A DNA stretch of 64,000 nucleotides from Alkalinema sp. CACIAM 70d (lineage in GTDB: Bacteria; Cyanobacteriota; Cyanobacteriia; Leptolyngbyales; Leptolyngbyaceae). The position numbers and the translations under genes are program-made. The DNA is taken from NCBI GenBank assembly GCA_002148405.1, contig MUGG01000155.1:23283-87282 (forward strand). The letters run 5' to 3'. The notes below the pieces were generated by a model, which did not search any database, was not told the DNA's origin, and saw nothing but the letters and a program-made list of their open reading frames with translations. How positions within the stretch are numbered: position 1 is the first letter of the stretch; the number at the start of each line of letters is the position of its first letter. Below, one piece after another: positions 16,495-26,021 of this stretch.

Positions 16495-18813
16495 ATGACC
16501 AGTCTTCCTTTTAACGTTCATTCCTTAGCGACAGAAGAAATTAATCTCACCCATCTCAAACAGCCTTCCATTCACATCCTGACGCAAATTCAGCCCCATG
16601 GTGTGCTGCTGGTGCTGCAAGAGCCGGAGCTAACGGTGCTGCAAGTCAGTCGCAATGCCTCCCGACTCTTGGGGATCACCCCGGAACAACTGTTGGGTCA
16701 ACCGCTGGATGACCTCCTGGATTCCTTCCAAACCGATCGACTGCGGCAGGGACTGTCCTATCAAAATCTGGACTTTATTAATCCCACCAAAATTTGGGTG
16801 CGGCTAGCTGGGGATCAGTACAGTGTCTTTGATGCCGTGTTCCATCGCAGTGCCGATGGCTTTTTGGTGGCAGAACTGGAGCCTGCGCTGTCCGAAAATA
16901 ACATTCCGTTTTTGAGCTTTTACCACTTGGCGCGGGCTTCCATTAACCAACTGGAAACAACGGCGAATCTCAAAGCGTTCTATCAAATCATTGTCCAGGA
17001 GGTTCGCAACGTCACGGACTTCGATCGGGTGATGCTGTACAAATTTGACGATGATGGCCATGGGGAAGTCGTCGCGGAAGCTAAGCTAGCCGAAATGGAA
17101 TCCTACATGGGCTTGCATTTCCCAGAATCCGACATCCCCAAACCCGCCCGCAAACTCTTTGTCTCCAACTGGATTCGGGTGATCCCCGACAGCCAAGCGG
17201 AACCGATCGACCTCTATCCCGCCCAAAATCCCGTTACCCATCAACCCACCGACCTCACCCAATCCATCCTGCGCAGCGCCTACAGTTGCCACCGCGAATA
17301 CCTGCACAACATGGGCGTGGGCGCATCCTTGACCATTTCCCTGATGAAGGATCAAAAACTCTGGGGGCTGATTGCTTGCCACCACCGCACCGCAAAACCC
17401 GTGCCCTATGAACTACGGAAAGCCTGCGAATTTTTAGGTCGGGTGATTTTCTCAGAAATTGCGACGCGGGAAGAAGAAGCGGACTACCTCTACCGCACGC
17501 AACTGGCACAGGTGCAGTCAGCGTTGATCGAACAAATGTCCGAGGCCGATCACTTTATTGCGGGTCTGGTACAGCAGGAACCCAATCTGTTAGATCTGGT
17601 GAATGCAACGGGCGCAGCCATCTATTTCAACGGGCGCTGGACGACGATCGGCCAGACTCCCGCTGAGGAAGAACTGAATTACTTGGGTAAATGGCTCGGT
17701 AAAAACATTGAAGAAGACGTGTTTTACACCGACTCCCTGCCGTTGCTCTACACCGATGGGGAACGGTTTAAGGACGTGGCTAGTGGCCTGTTAGCGATCG
17801 CGATTTCCAAACGCAGTTACGTGCTATGGTTCCGGCCAGAGGTGCTGCAAACCGTGAACTGGGGCGGCAATCCTAACCAAGCCTACGAATTGCAGCAATC
17901 GGGCAGCGATCTCCGTCTCTGTCCCCGCAAGTCCTTTGATTTGTGGAAGGAAACGGTGCATCTCAAGTCGCTCCCTTGGCAAGCGATCGAAGTTAAAGCG
18001 GTTTTGGAATTGAAAAAGGCGATCGTCAATATCGTCCTGCGGCAGGCGGAAGAATTAGCGCTGTTGGCCCAGGATTTGGAGCGATCGAACGCAGAACTGA
18101 AAAAGTTTGCCTACGTGGCTTCCCATGACTTGCAGGAACCGCTGAACCAAGTGGCCAACTATGTGCAACTGCTGGAAATGCGTTATGACCAGCAACTGGA
18201 TCAGGACGCCAAGGAATTCATTGATTTCGCGGTGGAAGGGGTGAGCCTGATGCAAACGCTGATTGATGATGTCTTGGCCTATTCCAAGGTGGATTTGAAG
18301 GGGGTGGAATGGCAGTTAACCCAGGTGGAAACGTCGCTGAACCAAGCCCTGAGTAACCTGCGCAGCCGCATTAGTGAAACTGATGCCGTCATCACCTACG
18401 ATGCCATGCCTACGATCGTGGCCGATGGCACTCAGCTAATGCAGATGTTCCAAAACCTGATCGGCAACGCGATCAAATTCCGCAAGCCCCACGTCTCGCC
18501 CCGGATTCACATTACCGCAGAACGGCAGGAGGAGGAGTGGCTGTTCTCCGTGCAAGATAATGGCATTGGCATTGATCCCCAATTTAGCGATCGCATTTTC
18601 GTCATCTTCCAACGGCTGCATACGCGGGATGAATACGCCGGATCGGGCATGGGATTGGCCATCTGCAAAAAGATTGTGGAATGCCACCGGGGCCGCATTT
18701 GGGTAGACTCCCAACTGGGCCAAGGGGCCACCTTCTATTTCACGATTCCCGTAGGAGGACGCGATCGCCATCATGCCAACGCCCAACGGAAGCAAAATTA
18801 TCCTTTTGGTTGA
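16495..18813 (+). CDS. cph1: Cyanobacterial phytochrome (Cph1-type) sensor histidine kinase
   Basis: A red/far-red photoreceptor kinase. The order is PAS (about residues 20-125), GAF (about 140-325), PHY (about 330-510) and HisKA plus HATPase (about 530-765). The bilin-attachment Cys is C265 in SAYSCHREYLHNMGV, matching Cys259 of Synechocystis Cph1, so it should bind phycocyanobilin. The D-I-P motif in FPESDIPKPARKLF and the PHY tongue around WFRPEVLQTVNWGG are intact. The phospho-accepting His is in FAYVASHDLQEP and the ATP lid in NGIGIDPQF and GSGMGLAICKKI. At 772 residues it closely resembles Cph1 (748). It overlaps rcp1 by 41 bp, so translation is probably coupled. Confidence 0.97.
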   Translation: MTSLPFNVHSLATEEINLTHLKQPSIHILTQIQPHGVLLVLQEPELTVLQVSRNASRLLGITPEQLLGQPLDDLLDSFQTDRLRQGLSYQNLDFINPTKIWVRLAGDQYSVFDAVFHRSADGFLVAELEPALSENNIPFLSFYHLARASINQLETTANLKAFYQIIVQEVRNVTDFDRVMLYKFDDDGHGEVVAEAKLAEMESYMGLHFPESDIPKPARKLFVSNWIRVIPDSQAEPIDLYPAQNPVTHQPTDLTQSILRSAYSCHREYLHNMGVGASLTISLMKDQKLWGLIACHHRTAKPVPYELRKACEFLGRVIFSEIATREEEADYLYRTQLAQVQSALIEQMSEADHFIAGLVQQEPNLLDLVNATGAAIYFNGRWTTIGQTPAEEELNYLGKWLGKNIEEDVFYTDSLPLLYTDGERFKDVASGLLAIAISKRSYVLWFRPEVLQTVNWGGNPNQAYELQQSGSDLRLCPRKSFDLWKETVHLKSLPWQAIEVKAVLELKKAIVNIVLRQAEELALLAQDLERSNAELKKFAYVASHDLQEPLNQVANYVQLLEMRYDQQLDQDAKEFIDFAVEGVSLMQTLIDDVLAYSKVDLKGVEWQLTQVETSLNQALSNLRSRISETDAVITYDAMPTIVADGTQLMQMFQNLIGNAIKFRKPHVSPRIHITAERQEEEWLFSVQDNGIGIDPQFSDRIFVIFQRLHTRDEYAGSGMGLAICKKIVECHRGRIWVDSQLGQGATFYFTIPVGGRDRHHANAQRKQNYPFG

Positions 18814-19234
18814 GGATAATCGAGCAGATATTCGTCTGATTCAGGAAGCCCTGAAAAACACCACCACGCCCTGCGAAATTTTCGTAGTGCGAGATGGCAT
18901 GGAGGCGATGGACTATTTGCGGCAAGCGGGGGCATTCCAGGGTGCCCTCTGCCCCGATTTAATTCTGTTGGATCTGAATTTGCCCCGTAAGGATGGGCGA
19001 GAGGTTTTGGCGGAAATCAAATCCGATCCCCATCTGATGCATATTCCCGTCGTGGTCTTAACCACTTCGCGCAATGAGGAGGACATTACCCATAGCTATG
19101 ATCTCCATGTCAATTGTTATATTTCCAAGTCCCGTAACCTCAGTCAACTGTTTAAAATTGTGCGGGGGATTGAGGAATTTTGGTTAGAGACGGCAACGCT
19201 TCCATCCAGGCCGACGGCGATCGAGCCCGCGTGA
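18773..19234 (+). CDS. rcp1: Phytochrome response regulator Rcp1
   Basis: A single-domain receiver that accepts phosphate from the phytochrome kinase. The receiver core is complete. The acidic pair is in LLVEDNRAD, the phospho-acceptor is Asp67 in PDLILLDLNLPRKDG, then come the Thr in VVVLTTSRN and the Lys in CYISKSRNL. The C-terminal EFWLETATLP extension is characteristic of Rcp1-type proteins. The start lies inside the end of cph1 (41-bp overlap), and the stop is 2 bp before the ATG of the following hybrid kinase. The output is unknown; Rcp1 proteins carry no DNA-binding domain. Confidence 0.95.
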   Translation: MPTPNGSKIILLVEDNRADIRLIQEALKNTTTPCEIFVVRDGMEAMDYLRQAGAFQGALCPDLILLDLNLPRKDGREVLAEIKSDPHLMHIPVVVLTTSRNEEDITHSYDLHVNCYISKSRNLSQLFKIVRGIEEFWLETATLPSRPTAIEPA

Positions 19235-19236
19235 AA

Positions 19237-21246
19237 ATGGATGTCACGGTGCTATTGATTGAGGATAATTTGGCGGAGGCCCGTCTGCTCCAGGAATTCC
19301 TCAAGGGTAGCGTGGTGCAACGTTTTCATCTCTGCCATCGGCAACGCTTAAGTGAAGGCATCCAACAACTGGCGACAACCCCATTTGATATCATTTTGCT
19401 GGACTTGACTCTGCCGGATAGTCAGGGGTTAAGTTCCTTGGATGCGTTGACCCAGCGGGTGCCCAGGCTCCCGATCGTCGTTCTCACGAATACCAATGAT
19501 GATGAGTTAGCCCTAGAAGCGGTACGGCGAGGGGCGCAGGATTACTTAGTTAAACGCACGGTCAATCAGGATTTACTCGTGCGGGCTTTGTGTTACGCGA
19601 TCGAACGCAAACAGGTTCAGGAAGTCCTACGGAAAGTCAATGAAAGTTTGGAATTGCGAGTCCAAGAACGCACCGCAGAACTCGCCGCCGCCAATGCATC
19701 CCTAATTCAGGAAATTACAGAACGACAAAATATTCAAGAGCGCTTAGAACTAGCTCAAAAAGCTGGAAAAATTGGGACTTTTGAATGGCAAATTCCCTCG
19801 AATCAGATTACCTGGAGTCCGGAACTGGAAATTCTATACGGCTATCCAGTCGATCAATTCCGTAATTGCTACGAAGATTGGCTACAAACTTTACACCCCG
19901 ACGATCGAGACCAGGTACACCAGGAATTTTGGCAAGCCATACAACGGGAACAAGCTTTAGATATTGAATTTCGGATTTTGACACCCCAGGGTAAAATTCG
20001 CTGGATTGCCGCTAAAAGCCAGGTATTTGCGGCGCGATCGGGAAATCCTTGTCGCATGATTGGCGTTCACATTGACATTACGGAAAAGAAACAACTGGAA
20101 GCTCAGTTCCTCAAGGCGCAACGGTTGGAAAGTTTAGGAACGCTGGCCAGTGGCATTGCCCATGACATTAATAATATTTTGACCCCCGTGTTGGCGGTGG
20201 CGCAACTGTTGCCGATCAAGTTGCCGAATCTCGATGAGCGGAATTTGCAACTCCTGTCCTTACTGGAAAACAGTGCCCATCGGGGTTCGGACTTGGTGAA
20301 ACAAATTTTGTCCTTTACCCGTGGTATGGAAGGGCAGCGGGGCATTCTCCAGGTCAGTTATTTGCTCAAGGAGATTATTCAAATCATTCAACAGACGTTG
20401 CCCAAAACGATCGAGGTTCAAGCCCAGATCAACTCAGATCTCTGGCCTGTCTATGCTGATAGCACGCAACTCCATCAGGTGTTTATGAATCTCTGTGTCA
20501 ATGCGCGGGATGCCATGCCCCAGGGGGGCCTGTTGAGGATCTCAGTGGATAATCAGCAGGTCGATGAGGCGATCGCGCGGTTGCATTTGGATGCGGAGGT
20601 GGGGAATTACGTGGTGGTGACGATCGCGGATACGGGCACCGGGATGGCTCCGGAGATTTTGCATCGTATTTTCGATCCGTTTTTTACAACGAAGGACATT
20701 GGCCAGGGAACCGGCTTAGGTTTATCAGCGGTGCTGGGCATTGTCAAAAGTCATGGTGGATTTATTGTAGTGCAGAGTGAGGTGGGTCAGGGCAGCCAGT
20801 TCCAAATCTTTTTACCAGTCTGTGAGTCTGAACCCATTCCGCCTAAAAATCCTGAATTTACGGGATTGGGGCAGCAGGAATTAATTTTAGTCGTGGATGA
20901 TGAAGCAACGATTTGCGAAAGTATTCGCAATATTTTAACAGTACATAACTACCAAGTTTTAACCGCAACCTCTAGCGCGATCGCGATCGAGTTATTCCAC
21001 ACCTATCTGACGGACATTCGGTGTGTTTTTCTGGATATGATGATGCCTGCGATGGACGGTTTATCCACCCTCTATATATTTAGGCAGCTCAACCCCCACA
21101 TTCCGGCTATTTTAATGAGTGGCTTGCATTCCACGGAAGTCGTATCTCAAGCAGAGGCAGCAGGCTTCCAGGGATTTATTGCTAAGCCGTTTACCCAAGA
21201 AATGCTACTGAGTACATTACAGCGATCGCTTCAGGCTACGGTGTGA
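19237..21246 (+). CDS. Hybrid histidine kinase (REC-PAS-HisKA-HATPase-REC)
   Basis: A cytoplasmic hybrid kinase of about 669 residues. Its N-terminal receiver has Asp56 in DIILLDLTLPDSQG. A coiled-coil linker (EVLRKVNESLELRVQERTAE), a PAS fold (GTFEWQIPSNQITWSPELE) and a dimerisation/phospho domain (SLGTLASGIAHDINN) follow. Next are the ATP-binding domain (NARDAMPQGG, ADTGTGMAPE, GTGLGLSAV) and a C-terminal receiver (LVVDDEATICE, CVFLDMMMPAMDGL). No membrane segment is seen. I start at the ATG at 19237, 2 bp after the rcp1 stop; a GTG at 19231 is an alternative. The spacing says it is the third gene of the cph1-rcp1 operon and likely a downstream step of the light pathway. Confidence 0.92.
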   Translation: MDVTVLLIEDNLAEARLLQEFLKGSVVQRFHLCHRQRLSEGIQQLATTPFDIILLDLTLPDSQGLSSLDALTQRVPRLPIVVLTNTNDDELALEAVRRGAQDYLVKRTVNQDLLVRALCYAIERKQVQEVLRKVNESLELRVQERTAELAAANASLIQEITERQNIQERLELAQKAGKIGTFEWQIPSNQITWSPELEILYGYPVDQFRNCYEDWLQTLHPDDRDQVHQEFWQAIQREQALDIEFRILTPQGKIRWIAAKSQVFAARSGNPCRMIGVHIDITEKKQLEAQFLKAQRLESLGTLASGIAHDINNILTPVLAVAQLLPIKLPNLDERNLQLLSLLENSAHRGSDLVKQILSFTRGMEGQRGILQVSYLLKEIIQIIQQTLPKTIEVQAQINSDLWPVYADSTQLHQVFMNLCVNARDAMPQGGLLRISVDNQQVDEAIARLHLDAEVGNYVVVTIADTGTGMAPEILHRIFDPFFTTKDIGQGTGLGLSAVLGIVKSHGGFIVVQSEVGQGSQFQIFLPVCESEPIPPKNPEFTGLGQQELILVVDDEATICESIRNILTVHNYQVLTATSSAIAIELFHTYLTDIRCVFLDMMMPAMDGLSTLYIFRQLNPHIPAILMSGLHSTEVVSQAEAAGFQGFIAKPFTQEMLLSTLQRSLQATV

Positions 21247-21280
21247 AAGTCAGTTATGAATCACAACCCGGATTGAACCA

Positions 21281-22807
21281 TCAGAACCGAGGTAACCAGG
21301 TTCTGGCTTGGCGATTGAGCGATCGTAAAACCTGAATATGCGGTTCATCGGCTTCTACGGGAATAATCGGCGCAGGTTGTCCGCCCCACTGCCGAATGAC
21401 CGCATTGGCTGCTTCCAACCCCGTGACGTAGGCTTTTTCCTGGGACCAAGAGCCGTGTTGAGTAATAATCCAATCGCCGCTCATGTACAGGTTAGGTAGG
21501 CTGGTCGTACCGCGCAACATGTATTGGTAACTACCGGGAGAGAAATGGGTAACGGCTTTGGGCAGGCGCACGACGCTGTAGTCCACAACTTTTGCGGCTT
21601 GGAAGTCTGGAATACAGGTAATCAAATCCTGGTGAACCCGATCGACAATGGCCCGATCGTCCATGGGCAAAAACTGATTGGCATGGTAAAAGTCCGCTTC
21701 AATCACGGTACCGGGTTCGTCTTGGAATTCATCGTGCAGCGCATTGAGATCGAAAAATGTCCAGCCGGTGGTGGGGGTGAAGCCGAAACAGGCATTGGAC
21801 GGCAGCGGCACGGGAATTTTTCGATCGAACCACAGGCGCGTTGCCAACACATCGATCGACCCTAGGTTCATCACATCACGAAACTCTGAAAACTGCGCTA
21901 GGGTTTTGCTATTGGCAATGATTTTTTGCATACCCGAGATGCCCACTGCAAAAATCACCGCATCGGCCTCAAACCGCTCGCCACCGCAGATCACAGCTTT
22001 TACTTGCTGCGTTCGAGGATCTAACTCTAAATCACTCACCCGTTTCTGGGTCAGAACTTTGCCACCGAGGGTTTTGATTTTATCGACCCAGGGTTGAAAG
22101 ATGCGATCGCCCACCGTACCCCGACACCACACCACATCAAAGTCCGCTTGGTGGGCCAGGATGAAGTAGTAGAGCATTCCCAGGGTGGCCGCAGCGGAAC
22201 ATTGCTCCCCCGGTGCAAACAGTCCCACCAGCAGCATCGCTTCAAAGGCATCTTTATACAGCCGTTCCGAGACGCCATATTGTTGGAACAATTCCCGCGC
22301 GGTCATTTTGTCGTAGCGTTGCCAAGCTTCATCGGAATTGTCAAAATCCACGATCGTGTATAGCAGGGGTAAAGCCGTCAGCCGATCCCACAGGGGCAAG
22401 CGTTCAAATTGCGTGTAAACAAAGGTTCCCAAGGGCATGGGCAGGCGGGGCATGTGCTGGAAAATGGGCGATGTCACTTCCAATCCAGCGGGGGAATACT
22501 GGTGCGATCGCGTCCAAGGGGTGAAGGGATCAAGGCCCAGTTCTTTCACCAGGGCAAAGATGTTGTTGTAGGGGTACCAAAAGCCATGGATACCCGCTTC
22601 CACCGATCGGCCCCCAGGGGTTTTCCAACCCGCCACTAGGCCACCGGGATAGGCTCCAGCTTCCAGCAAGGTCACGTCGTAGCCCTGTTTAGCCAGGTGG
22701 TAGGTGGCTCCTAGGCCCGCCCAGCCCGCTCCCACGACTACAACCTTTTTGCCCTGTCCACCTGTCCCAGTGTGCCCTGCTCCAACCATACCCCGTCCCA
22801 AACCCAT
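21281..22807 (-). CDS. FAD-dependent carotene-desaturase-like oxidoreductase
   Basis: An FAD/NAD(P)-binding amine-oxidase-fold protein of 508 residues. The dinucleotide motif is VVVVGAGWAGLGATYHLAKQ followed by the second half DVTLLEAGAYPGGLVAG. C-terminal motifs include LYMSGDWIITQHGSWSQEKA and TGLEAANAV, matching the carotenoid desaturase/phytoene-desaturase superfamily. It is not clearly CrtI, CrtP or CrtQ by eye; it may be a related oxidoreductase of unknown substrate. It is convergent with the hybrid kinase gene (35-bp gap). The N-terminal 20 residues are Gly-rich and could be shortened to an ATG at 22789. Confidence 0.85.
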   Translation of the reverse strand: MGLGRGMVGAGHTGTGGQGKKVVVVGAGWAGLGATYHLAKQGYDVTLLEAGAYPGGLVAGWKTPGGRSVEAGIHGFWYPYNNIFALVKELGLDPFTPWTRSHQYSPAGLEVTSPIFQHMPRLPMPLGTFVYTQFERLPLWDRLTALPLLYTIVDFDNSDEAWQRYDKMTARELFQQYGVSERLYKDAFEAMLLVGLFAPGEQCSAAATLGMLYYFILAHQADFDVVWCRGTVGDRIFQPWVDKIKTLGGKVLTQKRVSDLELDPRTQQVKAVICGGERFEADAVIFAVGISGMQKIIANSKTLAQFSEFRDVMNLGSIDVLATRLWFDRKIPVPLPSNACFGFTPTTGWTFFDLNALHDEFQDEPGTVIEADFYHANQFLPMDDRAIVDRVHQDLITCIPDFQAAKVVDYSVVRLPKAVTHFSPGSYQYMLRGTTSLPNLYMSGDWIITQHGSWSQEKAYVTGLEAANAVIRQWGGQPAPIIPVEADEPHIQVLRSLNRQARTWLPRF

Positions 22808-22850
22808 CCGTTACTGCCAACCCCTTCAGGCTAGCAGAGGATTGAGGTTT

Positions 22851-23972
22851 CTACCAATCGCAACCGCCACCCCCACCGTCGCTACTGCCTCCACCGAAAT
22901 CGCTGGAGCTATAATCGCTGGAACTGCTGGAGCTGTAGTCGCTAGAGCTGTAATCACTGGAACTGCTGGAACTATAGTCGCTAGAACTGTAATCGCTGGA
23001 GCTACTAGAGCTATAGTCGCTACTATTCCAAGAATTGTATTGATTATTGTCCCAGTTACTATTGTCGATCGAACTATGGGAGCTATTGTAATTAGGCTGC
23101 TCCGAAGCGTAACTCTCTGTGTGGGATTGATTTTCGTAATTTTGGTTAGATTTCTGTTTGGGTGCTTTTCCCTTGTTCTTTTTCGCTTTCTTTTTACGGC
23201 TTTTTTTCGTGGATTGCACTGGATTTGGTTGGACTGGAATTGCTTGCGGCGGTGTAGCTAAGGTTGGGGAGGAGATGGCAACGGTTTGGGAGATGGGGGA
23301 AGATGGCTCGATCGAAGTTGCTGGTTGGGATGCCCGTTTTTGCCTGCGGGATACCCACAACAATGCACCGCCGGAGGCAATGCAAAATGCAAAAATACCG
23401 CCAACGATATCCGATCGATCGGTACCGACTGCGCCTGATTCGGAGGGGCTTTGTTCTAGCGTATCCAGGATGGCTTGTACGCCGTCGATCGTGCCTTGGT
23501 CAAATTGGCCTTGACGAAACAGTGGGGAGACTGTTTGCGCCAGTAAATCCGTGACCGCGCGATCGGGCAGTATCGGTTGTAAGCCCGAGCCGACTTCTAC
23601 CTCCACCCGGCGATCGGTTTTGGAGATTAAAAAGAGAACGCCGTTGTTGGTTTGTTTTTTGCCAATGCCCCAGGTGTTGAAGAGTTCGGTGGCAAAGGCT
23701 TTGGGGGATTGACTCGGTTGAGTATCGGGAACGGTGACGACGGCAACTTCGCTGCCGTTGTAGGCTTCTAGGGCTGCAATTTTCTGGTTGAGTTGGGCTT
23801 CTGTGGCAGGGGTGAGGAGATCAGCCGTATCCGTAACCCAGCCGCTGTTGGCTTTGCGGGGATTGGGTACTTCGTGGATGGGAATGGCCAGTACCGGAGC
23901 CACGATCGTGAACAGTAATCCGCTCCCGATCAGCAGGCTGAGGCATAACGACGGAAGACTGAATTTTTGCAT
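22851..23972 (-). CDS. TPM-domain (YgcG-like) exported protein with Ser/Tyr-rich tail
   Basis: A 373-residue protein beginning at the ATG at 23972. A signal-type hydrophobic segment (SLCLSLLIGSGLLFTIVAPV) is followed by a TPM domain: VTDTADLLTPATEAQLNQKI, then SEVAVVTVPDTQPSQS and TDRRVEVEVGSGLQPILPD. A membrane span follows at about residues 190-210 (IVGGIFAFCIASGGALLWVS), then a basic Pro/Lys-rich stretch and a Ser-Asp-Tyr low-complexity tail with repeats of SSSDYSS. The protein ends in a Gly-rich stretch and CDW. TPM proteins act in the periplasm or at membranes, in plants in PSII repair; the role here is not known. The tail repeat is encoded by diverged DNA repeats. Confidence 0.85.
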   Translation of the reverse strand: MQKFSLPSLCLSLLIGSGLLFTIVAPVLAIPIHEVPNPRKANSGWVTDTADLLTPATEAQLNQKIAALEAYNGSEVAVVTVPDTQPSQSPKAFATELFNTWGIGKKQTNNGVLFLISKTDRRVEVEVGSGLQPILPDRAVTDLLAQTVSPLFRQGQFDQGTIDGVQAILDTLEQSPSESGAVGTDRSDIVGGIFAFCIASGGALLWVSRRQKRASQPATSIEPSSPISQTVAISSPTLATPPQAIPVQPNPVQSTKKSRKKKAKKNKGKAPKQKSNQNYENQSHTESYASEQPNYNSSHSSIDNSNWDNNQYNSWNSSDYSSSSSSDYSSSDYSSSSSSDYSSSDYSSSSSSDYSSSDFGGGSSDGGGGGCDW

Positions 23973-24199
23973 AGAGTGAATGAATCTAACTAGATGGGGC
24001 AATGCTGCCACTATGTAATTCAAGCTTGGGGATAACTAATGCAGGACAGTTGAGAATTCCGCAAAAAAAGTTTGCATTGCCCCTCATCAGGCGATTATCT
24101 TCTCTAAATCTCCCTACATTTTGATATTTTTTCGCAATAACGTGGCAGGGCGTAGAGGGCTCTGGTATCATCACAAAGAGCGAGATAAGGAGAGATGAA

Positions 24200-24484
24200 A
24201 TGGCTGGAGATGTGATTACACCTGCAATTAGCGATCGGATCTGTGCCCATATGAATGAAGATCATGCTGATGCGGTACTGATCTATGCGAAAGCTTTTGG
24301 CAATGCGTCTGAGGCCACCGCTGCTAAAATGTTAGCGATCGATCCTGAGGGGATGGATCTTAGTGCGGAGGTGGATGGTCAGGAACAGGCTGTACGGGTG
24401 GCGTTTGACCATACTTTGGCGGATTCGGAAGATGCCCACCAAACGTTGATTGCCATGATTAAGCAGGCGCGGCAGAAGGGTTAG
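24200..24484 (+). CDS. DUF2470 domain protein
   Basis: A 94-residue protein with the DUF2470 fold: RICAHMNEDHADAVLIYAKA, then LAIDPEGMDLSAEVDGQEQA and a C-terminal helix. This domain is the C-terminal half of HugZ-like haem-utilisation and pyridoxamine-oxidase-like proteins, but here it stands alone. A strong ribosome site AAGGAG precedes the start. I cannot name a substrate; stand-alone members are common in cyanobacteria. It is the first gene on the plus strand after the convergent block, with its own promoter region. Confidence 0.85.
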   Translation: MAGDVITPAISDRICAHMNEDHADAVLIYAKAFGNASEATAAKMLAIDPEGMDLSAEVDGQEQAVRVAFDHTLADSEDAHQTLIAMIKQARQKG

Positions 24485-24764
24485 GAGATATTTGTCTGAC
24501 GGGAAGTCGATTGGAGGAACTCGTGAGTTGCTCGATCGTCGGGGCTGCTGCGCAGCGAAGATCGGGGAACTTCTCCCCGCGCCCCTGCAATGTCAGGGGA
24601 CTCTACTCCCCCGACACCCCCCGAAAGTGAATCCTGCGTCCAAGCACAGGGAATTTGTGAGGGACAAATAGCAGCCGTTGAATCCACATTAGCGCGAGTT
24701 CTGGGGTGGGAGTGGGTATCCTGAGAGGGTTCCATCCTGCCCCACGTTTTTTGCTGGTCGTCCT

Positions 24765-25862
24765 ATGCAACGCTATGCCTTTGTCTTTTTGGAAATTCTG
24801 AGCTGTGAAGGCGGCATTCAGTCCTACGTGCGCGATATTTTGCGGGCCTATCCTGGGGCGGTACCAGCGGATGTCTTTTTGCTGCGGGATGGGCCGGAGG
24901 TGGAGAATCCTTTTGCCAGCGATCGCCTGCGCTTCCATTACCTGCAAACAAAGCCTGCGAGTTTGGGACGGCTGCGGCTGGCGGTGCAATTTTTAGCGTA
25001 TTTAATCCGTTGTCGTCCGCAGCGGGTATTCTGTGGCCATATCCATCTTTTGCCGTTAATTTCTCCGTTGTGCCAAGCGTTGGGGATTCCGTTGACGATC
25101 TTGACCTACGGGAAGGAAGTCTGGGAACCGTTGCCCCCCCAAAAACAGAAGGCTTTGCAAACCGCCGATCGGGTCTGGACCATTAGCCGCTATTCCCGCG
25201 ATCGCCTCTGTGCGGCCAATGGTGTGCATCCAGATCGGGTGGAGTTTCTCTACTGTGCGGTGGATGGGCAGACGTTTCGACCGATGGAACCGCAGCGATC
25301 GTTGCTGGAGAAATACGGTTTAGCGAACCATCGGGTCATGATGACGGTGGCGCGGCTGTGGTCGGGGGATCCCTACAAGGGTGTGGATGTGACAATTCGA
25401 GCCTTGCCGAAAATTTTGGCGCAGTATCCCGATGTCAAATATTTAGTGATTGGGCGGGGGGATGACCAGCCCAGGTTGGCGCAGTTGGCAGCGGAATTGG
25501 GCGTGGCCGATCGGGTTGTGTTTGCGGGGTTTGTACCCACGGCGGAATTACCTCAGCATTACAACTTGGCGGATATCTACGTGATGCCGTCCCAGGAGGG
25601 ATTTGGCATTGTTTATCTGGAGGCGATGGCCTGCGGGGTTCCGGTGCTGTCGGGGGATGGGGACGGGTCGGCGGATCCCTTGCAGGATGGGCATTTGGGC
25701 TGGCGAGTCCCCTATCGCGATCCGGAGGCTGTGGCGATCGCCTGTTGTGAGATGTTAGCGGGGCAAGATCCGCGCTGTAATGGTGCGATGCTGCGGGAGA
25801 AGGTGTTGCATTTGTTCGATCGATCGGCGTTGCAAGCGCGGCTGGTGGAGTTGCTATACTGA
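24765..25862 (+). CDS. Family 4 glycosyltransferase
   Basis: A GT-B fold glycosyltransferase. The N-terminal glycine-rich acceptor loop is CEGGIQSYVRDIL. The donor-binding half carries RLWSGDPYKGVDVTIRALPK, then FAGFVPTAELPQHYNLADIY and the classic EGFGIVYLEAMACGVPVLSG motif (EX7E). No membrane segments are predicted. At 365 residues it is the usual length for GT4. The acceptor cannot be deduced. It has no close neighbours: 280 bp from the DUF2470 gene and 160 bp from the next gene. Confidence 0.9.
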   Translation: MQRYAFVFLEILSCEGGIQSYVRDILRAYPGAVPADVFLLRDGPEVENPFASDRLRFHYLQTKPASLGRLRLAVQFLAYLIRCRPQRVFCGHIHLLPLISPLCQALGIPLTILTYGKEVWEPLPPQKQKALQTADRVWTISRYSRDRLCAANGVHPDRVEFLYCAVDGQTFRPMEPQRSLLEKYGLANHRVMMTVARLWSGDPYKGVDVTIRALPKILAQYPDVKYLVIGRGDDQPRLAQLAAELGVADRVVFAGFVPTAELPQHYNLADIYVMPSQEGFGIVYLEAMACGVPVLSGDGDGSADPLQDGHLGWRVPYRDPEAVAIACCEMLAGQDPRCNGAMLREKVLHLFDRSALQARLVELLY

Positions 25863-26021
25863 TCCACCCTTAAAAAATAAGTTTTAGGTTATCCGTAGTC
25901 AGTAGAATAAAGGTCTGCAGAAATGTTAGGTCATTTCCAAGCTAGATCGTCATAACGTTAAGTTTCTCAATATCGCAGGTAAAATAGTGGTGAAGTGTCA
26001 TAGCACGATGCAGATCCTAGT

